This document shows, one piece after another, positions 12,065-19,251 of a DNA stretch of 20,866 nt (position 1 is the stretch's first letter; each line of letters opens with the position of its first letter). The stretch comes from a virus: positions 1-20,866 of the IMG/VR virus record IMGVR_UViG_3300048839_000347, one strand, 5' to 3'. A program made the translations under genes and the position numbers. The notes beneath the pieces were generated by a model. That model did no database searches, was not told where the DNA came from, and saw only the letters and a list, made by a program, of their open reading frames with translations.

Positions 12065-13450
12065 ATGCTGGAGCAGATTCGCGCGCACCTGCGCGCCATC
12101 CTCACCGAGCGCGCCGAACGTCAAGGCGAGCTCGACTCGATCCTCGACGGCGCCGAAGCCCGTGGCGACGGCGACCTGACCGACGCCGAGCAGACCGCTT
12201 TCCGTGCGGCTGCCGACCAGATCCGCGGGCTCGACGAGCAGCGCGGCCAGCTCGAGGGGCGCATCGCCGAGCTGGAAGCCGCGGCGGAGGCCCGTACGGC
12301 AGCCGAAGCCGCGGAGGCCCGGCTCGGGCTGATCCCGCCCGCCGGCACCCCGGCCGCTCCCGCTGTGGTGCGTTCCGAAGAGCGCACCTACTCGCCGGGC
12401 TCCGCCCGTCGTGGCGTGTCGTTCGTGGCCGACGTGCTCGCCGGCCATCAGGGCGACCCCGATGCTCAGGCGAGGCTGGTGCAGCACCGCCGCGAGAACG
12501 ACGCTGACGGTGTCGAGGTCCGTGCCATCGGCACGGGTGCCCTCGCCGGTCTGACCGTCCCGCAGTACCTGACCGACATGGTCGCACCGGTGGCCCGTGC
12601 CATGCGCCCGTTCGCGGACGTGTGCAACAGCCACCAGCTGCCCGGTTCGGGGATGACCGTGAACATCTCCAGGGTCACGACCGGCACGTCGGCTGCGATC
12701 CAGGCGTCGGAGAACGCTTCGGTGTCGGAGACGAACCTGGACGACACGCTGCTCACGGTCGACGTGCGGACGATCGCCGGCCAGCAGACGATCTCAGCGC
12801 AGGCGCTCGCCCGTTCCGAGGGTGCCGACGAGATCGTGATCTCCGATCTGGTCCGGGCGTACCACACGGCGCTCGACTCGTCGATCCTGAACAACGACGG
12901 CACCTCCGGCACCCATCTCGGGGTCCGCAACGTGTCCGGCAACGTCGGGGTCACCTACACCGACGCCAGCCCGACCGCTGCGGAGGCGTGGCCGAAGCTG
13001 TTCGACCTCGTCCAGCAGATTCAGGGTGGCGTGTTCCTCGGCCCGTCGCACTTCATCATGCATCCGCGCAGGTTCTGGTGGTTCGCCTCCTCCGTCGGGA
13101 CGAACTTCCCGTTCATCCAGCTGTCGGGGATCAACCAGCAGGGCGGAGAGGTGTCGTCGTTCGGGTACGGCAACGGCCCGTCCGGCATCCTCGCCGGCAT
13201 CCCGGTGATCGTCGACGCCAACCTGCCGACGAACATCGGTGCGGGCACGAACGAGGATCCGATCCTCGCGGTGGTCGGCGAGGAGTGCCATCTGTGGGAG
13301 GACCCCGGTCCCCTCCAGGTGAAGGTCGACGTTCCGGCGTCGCTCGGCACGACTCTCTCGGTGTACGGGTTCTCGGCGTTCACCGCCGGCCGGTACCCGC
13401 TGGCGACCGGTGACATCACCGGTACCGGTCTGGTCACTCCGACGTTCTGA
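12065..13450 (+). CDS. HK97-fold major capsid protein
   Basis: This is a 461-residue protein from ATG 12065 with GAAAGGA upstream. Residues 1-~87 form a charged coiled coil (ERAERQGELDSILDGAEARG ... LEAAAEARTAAEA), the delta domain that acts as internal scaffold. The cleavage region by the upstream protease probably lies about 103-118, after VVRSEERTYSPG. The mature HK97 fold follows, with VPQYLTDMVAPVARAMRPFA, NISRVTTGTSAAIQASENAS, HPRRFWWFASSV, the P-domain/A-domain segment FGYGNGPSGILAGIPVIVDA and a terminal LSVYGFSAFTAGRYP. It is set apart by a leader hairpin and a strong downstream stem, consistent with the need for many copies. Confidence 0.95.
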   Translation: MLEQIRAHLRAILTERAERQGELDSILDGAEARGDGDLTDAEQTAFRAAADQIRGLDEQRGQLEGRIAELEAAAEARTAAEAAEARLGLIPPAGTPAAPAVVRSEERTYSPGSARRGVSFVADVLAGHQGDPDAQARLVQHRRENDADGVEVRAIGTGALAGLTVPQYLTDMVAPVARAMRPFADVCNSHQLPGSGMTVNISRVTTGTSAAIQASENASVSETNLDDTLLTVDVRTIAGQQTISAQALARSEGADEIVISDLVRAYHTALDSSILNNDGTSGTHLGVRNVSGNVGVTYTDASPTAAEAWPKLFDLVQQIQGGVFLGPSHFIMHPRRFWWFASSVGTNFPFIQLSGINQQGGEVSSFGYGNGPSGILAGIPVIVDANLPTNIGAGTNEDPILAVVGEECHLWEDPGPLQVKVDVPASLGTTLSVYGFSAFTAGRYPLATGDITGTGLVTPTF

Positions 13451-13463
13451 CCGTCTGACCGTT

Positions 13464-13503
13464 GACGCACCCGGCCCGGCTCGCATGTCGGGTCGGGTGT
13501 GTC
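13464..13503 (+). terminator. Strong stem-loop after the capsid gene
   Basis: GACGCACCCGGCCCG (13464-13478) pairs along all 15 positions with CGGGTCGGGTGTGTC (13489-13503), allowing two G-U pairs, around a 10-base loop. It begins 13 bases after the capsid stop. No U run follows. It may be a partial terminator reducing downstream expression, or a 3' stabiliser of the capsid message. Confidence 0.65.
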
Positions 13504-13528
13504 GCCGGTCGTGAGAAGGAGGTGGCAC

Positions 13529-13705
13529 ATGGTGGACGTCGAGCACGTCGCGGCTCTCAAGCGGGAGCTCGCCGGCTACGAGACTCACGGCCAGTCGGCC
13601 CGTGCGGAGCAGGTACGTCAGGTGCTCGCTGCTCTCGGCGAGGACGTCGAACGCCCGGCGGCTGCCGGTGCCGAGAAGGTGTCGCGCCGCAAGCCGAAGG
13701 GGTGA
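13529..13705 (+). CDS. Small hypothetical protein after capsid (58 aa)
   Basis: ATG 13529 has AAGGAGG at 13517-13522 a few bases upstream, one of the best ribosome binding sites in the late region. The product MVDVEHVAALKRELAGYETH continues as a short helical, charged protein with AEQVRQVLAALGE and a basic Lys/Arg end (SRRKPKG). Proteins of this kind are common between capsid and connector genes of actinophages. Head-decoration or assembly roles have been guessed but not shown, and nothing here decides. Confidence 0.7.
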   Translation: MVDVEHVAALKRELAGYETHGQSARAEQVRQVLAALGEDVERPAAAGAEKVSRRKPKG

Positions 13706-13709
13706 CGGG

Positions 13710-14531
13710 GTGCGCTCCGTTGTCGGTTCCACCGTCACGATCTTGACCGACCCGTTCGACGGCACCCCGTCGGGATCCCCGTCTGCTGTCGTCGTCCGAG
13801 CAGACGGCACCACTGCGACAGCCCCGGCGTGTGCCGTGACCGGCACGCATGTGGCCGTCACCCTGACGGCCGCCGACCAGCTCGACCAGCTCGACCGGCT
13901 GGAGGTGACCGTGACTGCGACCGTCGGCGGGGTTCCGGCGGTGACAGGGTTCGCGGTCGACGTGGCTGGCGCCGACTACATGTCACTCGCCCGCTTGCGG
14001 CGCGAACCTGGGCTAGGTGACACCGGCCGTTTCCCGGATTGGCTGCTCCAGGACTACCGCGACGGTCTCGCCGAGTACGTCGAGAGGTATTGCGGGTGGG
14101 GGTTCGTCCCCTCGTTCGCGGTCGAGTCGCACTGGGGCCGAGGCGGGGACTGCTTGCCGGCGTTTCATCAGCCGGTCACAGCTGTACGGTCTGTGACGAT
14201 CGACGGTGACGCGATCGACGCTGACGACGTGGACATCATCGCCGGATCGGTGCTGCACCTGGCGTCGGGGTGGACTGCCGGTAAGCCGATCTCCGTCGGT
14301 GTCGAGTTCGGCGAGACGTTCCCGCCCGCGCGGCTTGTCACCGCGATGGTGCGCTGCATCCGACGTGACCTGCTCGCCCGTGGCGCCCAGTCGCCGTCGG
14401 ACATGTTGTGGGAGACGGTCGACGGAAACACCGTGCGATACTCGACGCCCGACTTTGCCGCAGGTCGACCGACTGGCGTGCTCGACCTTGACGCAGTGCT
14501 GAACGCCTACCGGCGGCCGGGGATCGCCTGA
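13710..14531 (+). CDS. Head-tail connector protein (gp6-like adaptor)
   Basis: GTG 13710 is chosen (AAGGGG at 13697-13702, spacing 7); a longer frame from 13602 would overlap the preceding gene. The 273-residue product has an N-terminal beta-rich domain (VVGSTVTILTDPFDG, ACAVTGTHVAVTLTAADQLD) and a second domain with DWLLQDYRDGLAEYVERYCG, then AVRSVTIDGDAIDADDVDII and a helical stretch LVTAMVRCIRRDLLARG. The YRDxLAEYVERYxGW ... VxxVTIDG pattern fits the adaptor that binds under the portal. The leading beta domain makes it longer than HK97 gp6 and may be an added Ig-like module. Confidence 0.65.
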   Translation: MRSVVGSTVTILTDPFDGTPSGSPSAVVVRADGTTATAPACAVTGTHVAVTLTAADQLDQLDRLEVTVTATVGGVPAVTGFAVDVAGADYMSLARLRREPGLGDTGRFPDWLLQDYRDGLAEYVERYCGWGFVPSFAVESHWGRGGDCLPAFHQPVTAVRSVTIDGDAIDADDVDIIAGSVLHLASGWTAGKPISVGVEFGETFPPARLVTAMVRCIRRDLLARGAQSPSDMLWETVDGNTVRYSTPDFAAGRPTGVLDLDAVLNAYRRPGIA

Positions 14532-15001
14532 TGGCTGTCGCCACAAGGCTGTCCCGTGCGGCGATCAAGGTGCGGCTCCGTGACGTGCTGGAGAACGCCC
14601 CGGGGCTCGCCGGGGTGACCGTCACCTACTCGGCGCCGCACGAGCCGATGGTCGGGCTCAACCTGTTCCTTGCCGACATGCGGGGGACGCTCGCAGTCGC
14701 CAACCAGCGCGCCGGTTCTCTCGCCTACGACGACGTCTGCCACGTCGATATCGTCGCCGCAGCGTGGAATCCCGGCGACCCAGACCACGAGCAGTGCGAC
14801 GCCGACGCCGAGGACCTGATCGAAGCTGTCCGGGTCGAGCTCGCAGCCCACCCGTTTCTCGACGACGCTGACGGCAACCCGTTGCCGGGTGTCGTGCACG
14901 CAGTGCTTTCCGACTTGGACGGGCCGGTCCCGTGGCGCACCTCTGAGGGGTGCGGTTCGGTGATGCGCCTGTCGGTCGAGGTTCACACCCGCATCACCTG
15001 A
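14531..15001 (+). CDS. Tail terminator-like protein
   Basis: This is a 156-residue protein from ATG 14531 in a TGATG overlap with the connector gene. It contains AAIKVRLRDVLENAPGLAGV, a central beta region DDVCHVDIVAAAW, a helix DAEDLIEAVRVELAAHPFL and a terminal strand RLSVEVHTRIT. This alpha/beta arrangement, size and position after the connector and before the tail tube fit tail terminator/completion proteins, which cap the tail tube and join it to the head. Sequence identity within that family is low, so the call depends on order and fold pattern. Confidence 0.55.
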   Translation: MAVATRLSRAAIKVRLRDVLENAPGLAGVTVTYSAPHEPMVGLNLFLADMRGTLAVANQRAGSLAYDDVCHVDIVAAAWNPGDPDHEQCDADAEDLIEAVRVELAAHPFLDDADGNPLPGVVHAVLSDLDGPVPWRTSEGCGSVMRLSVEVHTRIT

Positions 15002-15017
15002 TCCCAGGGAGCATCCA

Positions 15018-15206
15018 ATGTCCAAGCGCCTGACGTACGTCGGCCCGTTCAACGCGGTCGTGATCGAGGTCGCCCCGCAGCTGTCAGCGACCGTCGCCCA
15101 CGGCGAAGAGGTCGAGGTGTCCGACCAGCTCGGTGAACGGCTGCTCGACCAGCCGGACAACTGGCAGCCGGCGAAGGCCGGCAAGCCCGCCGCCAAGGAG
15201 GCGTGA
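15018..15206 (+). CDS. Small hypothetical protein before tail tube (62 aa)
   Basis: ATG 15018 follows AGGGAG (15006-15011). The product MSKRLTYVGPFNAVVIEVAP ... HGEEVEVSDQLGERLLDQPD ends with a Lys/Ala-rich tail. The LxYxGxxxxVxI ... GxxxxVxxxxAxxLLxQPxNW pattern is widely seen in small phage proteins next to head-tail and tail tube genes. It is a beta-rich, possibly SH3-like domain; function unproven. Confidence 0.7.
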   Translation: MSKRLTYVGPFNAVVIEVAPQLSATVAHGEEVEVSDQLGERLLDQPDNWQPAKAGKPAAKEA

Positions 15207-15207
15207 C

Positions 15208-16188
15208 ATGCCCATCGTGAGCCAGTTCGGAGCGAAGAAGGAGACGGTCTACGGCACCGCGGTGACCGTAGACCGATTCTTCGAGTTCTCCTCGGAGAAG
15301 ATCAAGCTTGAGACGGGCCGGGCCGTTTCCGAAGGTCTCCGTTCGGGGCAGCGCGTGGAGCGTACCGACAGGTTCGTCCCGTTCGTGCTGGGCGCCGCGG
15401 GGCCGTGGTCGCATGAGCCGGCATCGAAGGGGTTCGGGTTCTGGCTTGAGCACATGCTCGGCTCGGTGGCGACCACCGGTCCGACCGACTCCGCGTACAC
15501 CCACACCGGCACGATCGGTGATTTGTGGGGCAAGTCGTTCACTGCGCAAGGGAACCGTCCGCTCGGCCCGGCTGGTACCACCGACCAGGCGTTCACCTGG
15601 TCTGGCGGCAAGGTCGTGTCGTGGACGCTGTCCTGTGAGAAGGAGAGGCTGCTCACGTTCGAGGCTGACTTCATCTTCGAGGACCAGTCGACCGCGACGG
15701 CACTGGCATCAGCGTCGTACCCGTCGTCGACGGAGGTGATGTCGTGGGCGCGTGCCGACTGCACGATCGGCGGCACCGCGGTGCCGGTGACGAAGTGGTC
15801 GGTGAAGGTCGACAACAAGCTCAAGACCGACCGCCACTTCTTGCAGGGGTCGACGCGTCGGGCGCAGTCCGCCGAGGAGGGGATGCGTGAGATCACCGTG
15901 GAGTGTGAGGCGGACTGGGACAGCCTGACCCAGTACAACCGGTTCAAGGCGGAGACCGCGGCCGGCACCCTGGCGTCGATCGTGGTGACGGCGAAGTCTC
16001 CGACTCTGATCGGTGCGACCACCTACCCGGGGATCACGATCACGATGCCGAACGTCCGGTTCGACGATGTGGATGCGACGGTGGACGGTCCGGGTCTGAT
16101 GATGCAAGCGATCTCCGGGAAGGCGTTGTCGGACGGGTCGGCGCAGCCGATCTCTGTCGCGTACACCACCCTCGACGCCACCCCCTGA
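15208..16188 (+). CDS. Major tail (tail tube) protein
   Basis: This is a 326-residue protein from ATG 15208, with AAGGAGG at 15195-15201. It begins MPIVSQFGAKKETVYGTAVT, the KxExTxGTA start typical of tail tube proteins, followed by FFEFSSEKIKLE, EWM-like hydrophobic strands, LSCEKERLLTFEADFIFED and late DVDATVDGPGLMMQAISGKA. The length and beta-rich character match siphovirus tube subunits, which stack as hexamers to make the tail. It precedes the gp10-like, chaperone and tape measure genes as expected. Confidence 0.8.
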   Translation: MPIVSQFGAKKETVYGTAVTVDRFFEFSSEKIKLETGRAVSEGLRSGQRVERTDRFVPFVLGAAGPWSHEPASKGFGFWLEHMLGSVATTGPTDSAYTHTGTIGDLWGKSFTAQGNRPLGPAGTTDQAFTWSGGKVVSWTLSCEKERLLTFEADFIFEDQSTATALASASYPSSTEVMSWARADCTIGGTAVPVTKWSVKVDNKLKTDRHFLQGSTRRAQSAEEGMREITVECEADWDSLTQYNRFKAETAAGTLASIVVTAKSPTLIGATTYPGITITMPNVRFDDVDATVDGPGLMMQAISGKALSDGSAQPISVAYTTLDATP

Positions 16189-16190
16189 CG

Positions 16191-16676
16191 ATGCCCGGTC
16201 CGGCGGTTCGTGTCGAAGGCGCGAAGGAGTTGTCGCGGGCGTTCCGCAAGGCGACGGGCACAACCCGCAACTTGTCGCGGGCACATCGCGAGGTCGGCCG
16301 TCTAGTGGCCGACCGGTCGAAAGATCGGGCGGCGAGTAGCGCACCGCAGCAGCGGAAAGCGGCGGCCGCTCTGCTCGGCAAGGGCACGAGCCGTGAGGCG
16401 CAACTGTCGATCCGCAACACGGGCCGGTTGCCGTTCGGTATCGGCGCGTTCATGGGGGCGCTCCAGTACCGGCAGTTTCCGGCGTGGGTTGGCAACAGCT
16501 GGGACATCGCAGTGGCGGGCGGCCCGTACGTGATCGGTGAGGCGGTCAGGGCGAACATGGTAGAGATCGTCGACGAGTTCGAGCGGAACCTCGGCCACGC
16601 GATCCGCGAGGCCGGGCTTGATGCCCGCATCGGATCGGACGCAGTCCAGGGCTACATGGCGGCCTTGGGTGGATGA
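16191..16676 (+). CDS. HK97 gp10-like head-tail / tail completion protein
   Basis: This is a 161-residue protein whose ATG 16191 follows the tube gene stop by two bases. RVEGAKELSRAFRKA at the N-terminus is the classic opening of HK97-gp10-like proteins, followed by a basic central stretch (RSKDRAASSAPQQRKAAAAL) and GGPYVIGEAVRANMVEIVDE near the end. Such proteins lie at the head-tail joint or assist tail completion. The gene is usually placed upstream of the tail tube; here it lies downstream, before the chaperones. It ends in an ATGA-type overlap with a possible alternative chaperone start. Confidence 0.65.
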   Translation: MPGPAVRVEGAKELSRAFRKATGTTRNLSRAHREVGRLVADRSKDRAASSAPQQRKAAAALLGKGTSREAQLSIRNTGRLPFGIGAFMGALQYRQFPAWVGNSWDIAVAGGPYVIGEAVRANMVEIVDEFERNLGHAIREAGLDARIGSDAVQGYMAALGG

Positions 16677-16690
16677 ATGGGGGAGACCAC

Positions 16691-17023
16691 ATGAATAGGG
16701 AACAGCGGCGGGCAGCGGCCGACGACGTGATCGGCTTCAAGGTCGACGGGGTCACCTACCCGCTACGCATGTCGGACGTGTCCTCCACAATGGAACTCGA
16801 CCTCCACCGGGCGACAGGGCTGACGATCGTCGAGATCGGCGAGGCGCTCGAAGCGGGACGGCCTGCGGTGTTCCACGTCGCCGCGCTGGTGTGGCTGTCG
16901 CGCCGCACGCACGGTGACAGCGTCAGTTTCCAGACGGTTGCTGATGCGATCACGTACGGGTCAGAGGTCGAAGCGATCGCCGGGTCGGGGGACGCCCCCC
17001 CGGAAGCGCCAGCCGCCGACTGA
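16691..17023 (+). CDS. Tail assembly chaperone (G-like, short product)
   Basis: This is a 110-residue protein. ATG 16691 is preferred because GGGGGAG (16678-16684) sits just upstream; ATG 16673, overlapping the preceding stop, would add six residues. The sequence has VIGFKVDGVTYPLRMSDVSS, a helical middle GLTIVEIGEALEAG and AALVWLSRRTHGDSVSFQTV, a typical tail-chaperone layout before a tape measure gene. Chaperones of this class bind the tape measure protein and tube subunits during tail assembly and are absent from the virion. A slippery run lies just before its stop. Confidence 0.75.
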   Translation: MNREQRRAAADDVIGFKVDGVTYPLRMSDVSSTMELDLHRATGLTIVEIGEALEAGRPAVFHVAALVWLSRRTHGDSVSFQTVADAITYGSEVEAIAGSGDAPPEAPAAD

Positions 17024-17175
17024 GGCGGCACCTCCCCGAGCTCGCCCACTGGTTCGGTCTGACAGCGGCGGACATCGACGCCATGTCCTATGGCGACCTG
17101 GCGGTGTTCATCGACCGGCTGTCGGAGCTGCCGCCGGTCGGCTGCGTGTTCCTCGTCGAGCCGAAGAAGAGGTGA
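16691..17175 (+). CDS. Tail assembly chaperone GT-like frameshift fusion
   Basis: The -1 frame across the end of the short chaperone continues RRLRRHLPELAHWFGLTAAD, then IDAMSYGDLAVFIDRL and PPVGCVFLVEPKKR, stopping at 17173-17175, four bases before the tape measure start. This frame has no good start of its own, and its HFPELxxxFGLTxxDIDxM ... LPPVGxVxLVEPxKR content matches the T extension of actinophage chaperones. A -1 slip near 16987-17002 gives a fusion of about 161 residues, as with lambda G/GT. Shift site and efficiency are inferred. Confidence 0.75.
16987..17002 (+). promoter_or_regulatory. Candidate -1 ribosomal frameshift slippery region
   Basis: Two candidate heptamers lie in zero-frame register: G GGG GAC (16987-16993) and C CCC CCG (16996-17002). 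In the second, both P- and A-site codons re-pair fully on slipping back one base (CCC to CCC, CCG to CCC) within a run of seven C. Either leads into the T-like extension. Confidence 0.65.
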
Positions 17176-17178
17176 GCT

Positions 17179-19251
17179 GTGGCGAAGAACGAGATCAAGA
17201 TCTCGATCACTGGCGACACGCAGGGGCTCGCTACCGCTCTCGGTCAGGCCACCGGCCACATCGACGGGTTCCAGGCGCGGGCGGCGGCGATCGGCGGGCA
17301 GATGCGGTCCGTCGGGTCGGCGATGACGATGGGGGTGACGCTCCCCATTGTCGGCATGGGTGTCCTGTTCGGCAAGGAGTTGGGTGAGGCTCAGAAGGTC
17401 GTCGCTCAAACGAAGTCGGTGATCGAGTCGACCGGCGGTGTGGCGGGTGTGACCGCCGAGCATGTGTCGACTCTCGCTGAGAGCCTGATGAACCTGTCGG
17501 GGGTCGATGACGAGGCGATCGCGTCGGGTGAGAATCTGCTGCTCACGTTCACGAACATCCGTAACGGGGTCGGTGAAGGGAACGACATCTTCGATCAGGC
17601 GACCCGCGCCGCTCTGGACATGTCGGTGGCAATGGGTACCGACATGTCGACCGCGTCGATGCAAGTCGGCAAAGCGTTGAACGATCCGATTCAGGGTGTG
17701 TCGGCGCTGCGCCGTGTCGGCGTGCAGCTCACCGACCAGCAAGAGAACCAGATCAAGATGTTCATGGCGGTGGGGGATACCGCGTCCGCTCAGAAGATCA
17801 TTCTTGGCGAGTTGGCGACCGAGTTCGAGGGGTCAGCGGAGGCGGCCGGTGGGACGGCGGCCGGCCAGTTCAACCGGCTGAAAGAGTCGCTGATGAACGT
17901 CGGCGCCGAGTTGATCGAGAAGCTGTTGCCGGCGTTTGAGACGTTGGTCGGTTGGGTGGAGAAGGCGGTCGACTGGGTGTCGAACCTGTCGTCGGGGTGG
18001 CAGACGGTGATCGCGATCGCTGCGGCGGTTGCTGCTGCGATCGGTCCGGTGGTGTTCATCATCGGCGGTCTGGTGACAGCGATCGGGGCGATAGCGACTC
18101 CGGTGGGGCTCGTGGTGCTCGCTGTCGCAGCGCTGGCAGCGGGGCTGGTGTGGCTCTACCAGAACAATGAGGGGTTCCGGGAGTGGGTGGACCGGATCGC
18201 CGCCGCGATCTGGGACGGGTTGCAGGTGGCGTTCAACTGGGTGATCAACACGGGGATCCCGGCGTTGCGTGTGGCGTGGGATTGGCTGCTTGAGAAGGGC
18301 CGCGAGGTGTGGGCGTGGCTGGTCGAGAACCTCGGCCCGGCGTTCGAGGACATCCGGGATCTGTTCGTGGCGGTGGCTGATGCGATCTCGGAGAAGGTCG
18401 CCGAGTTCCGGGCGTTCTGGGCGGAGCACGGTGATGCGATCATGGCGAACTGGTCGAACACGTGGCAGACGATCGTTGACGTGTTGTCGGTGGCGTGGAA
18501 CACGATTCGTGGTGTGGTCGAGGCGGCGATCCAGATCGTGCGGGGGGTCATCCAGATCGTCACCGGGGTGATATCCGGGGACTGGTCGAAGGTGTGGGAG
18601 GGGATTCGTAACGTGTTCGGCGGGGTGTGGGATGCGATCTGGGCGATCGTGTCGGGGATCGTCGGTCAGGTGTGGGCGGTGCTGTCGGGTTTGGGCCGGT
18701 GGGTGTCGGACACGTTCGGCGGCTACTGGCATTCGGCTGTCAAGGCGGTGGCGACGGCGGTGGGTGGTGTCATCGCTTGGGTGCAGGCGCTGCCTGGCAA
18801 GGTCACCGGAGCGTTCTCGGGGGCGGTCAACTGGTTGAAGGACGCGGGGCAGGCGATCATGGACGGGCTGCTGTCGGGGTTGAAGGGCGCGTGGGAGCGG
18901 GTGTCCGGGTGGGTGTCGGGCATCGGCAACAAGATCAAGGGGCTCAAGGGGCCGATTGATTACGACATGCGGCTGCTTGTCCCTGAGGGCCGGGCGATCA
19001 TGGCGGGGCTCGGGCAGGGGCTCGCTGGCGGGTTCGACGCCGAGGTGCGGCCGCATCTGGCGGACATCACGGGCGAGCTCGGGTTGCCGGCCCGTTGGCA
19101 GTCGGCGGGGAACGGCGGGTCGTCTGTGGCGGGCGGTGTCACGCATGTGCATTTCCACGGTCCTGTGGCGCGTGATTCGGAGGGGTGGGTCCTCGATGTG
19201 TTGGCCCGGGCGAACCGTTCGGGTGCGGCGTCGATCTCCGGGGTTCGCTGA
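17179..19251 (+). CDS. Tape measure protein
   Basis: This is a 690-residue protein from GTG 17179, with AGAGGTGA at 17168-17175 overlapping the chaperone extension stop. N-terminal EIKISITGDTQGLATALGQA and MRSVGSAMTMGVTLPIVGMG are standard tape measure openings. Residues ~275-327 hold long hydrophobic stretches (VIAIAAAVAAAIGPVVFIIG, VGLVVLAVAALAAGLVWLY), then Trp-rich repeated helices (AWDWLLEKGREVWAWLVENL, WEGIRNVFGGVWDAIWAIVS), and a C-terminal THVHFHGPVARDSEGWVLDV. It sets tail length, roughly 100 nm by the usual 1.5 angstrom per residue rule, and probably passes into the host envelope during DNA entry. No lysozyme or peptidase domain is evident. Its stop overlaps the next start (TGATG). 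Confidence 0.93.
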   Translation: MAKNEIKISITGDTQGLATALGQATGHIDGFQARAAAIGGQMRSVGSAMTMGVTLPIVGMGVLFGKELGEAQKVVAQTKSVIESTGGVAGVTAEHVSTLAESLMNLSGVDDEAIASGENLLLTFTNIRNGVGEGNDIFDQATRAALDMSVAMGTDMSTASMQVGKALNDPIQGVSALRRVGVQLTDQQENQIKMFMAVGDTASAQKIILGELATEFEGSAEAAGGTAAGQFNRLKESLMNVGAELIEKLLPAFETLVGWVEKAVDWVSNLSSGWQTVIAIAAAVAAAIGPVVFIIGGLVTAIGAIATPVGLVVLAVAALAAGLVWLYQNNEGFREWVDRIAAAIWDGLQVAFNWVINTGIPALRVAWDWLLEKGREVWAWLVENLGPAFEDIRDLFVAVADAISEKVAEFRAFWAEHGDAIMANWSNTWQTIVDVLSVAWNTIRGVVEAAIQIVRGVIQIVTGVISGDWSKVWEGIRNVFGGVWDAIWAIVSGIVGQVWAVLSGLGRWVSDTFGGYWHSAVKAVATAVGGVIAWVQALPGKVTGAFSGAVNWLKDAGQAIMDGLLSGLKGAWERVSGWVSGIGNKIKGLKGPIDYDMRLLVPEGRAIMAGLGQGLAGGFDAEVRPHLADITGELGLPARWQSAGNGGSSVAGGVTHVHFHGPVARDSEGWVLDVLARANRSGAASISGVR

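Noticed and set aside
13602-13709. N-terminal extension of the head-tail connector frame
   Set aside because: The extension overlaps the 58-residue gene in another frame and translates to Arg-rich low-complexity sequence. GTG 13710 has a proper ribosome binding site.
17024-17178. Stand-alone gene between chaperone and tape measure
   Set aside because: The -1 frame has no convincing start and continues from the chaperone. A frameshift fusion explains it better.
17833-19158. A 441-codon - strand frame opposite the tape measure gene
   Set aside because: It is a compositional shadow: the product is Arg/His/Pro/Asp-rich with no recognisable motif, and the + strand gene is unambiguous.
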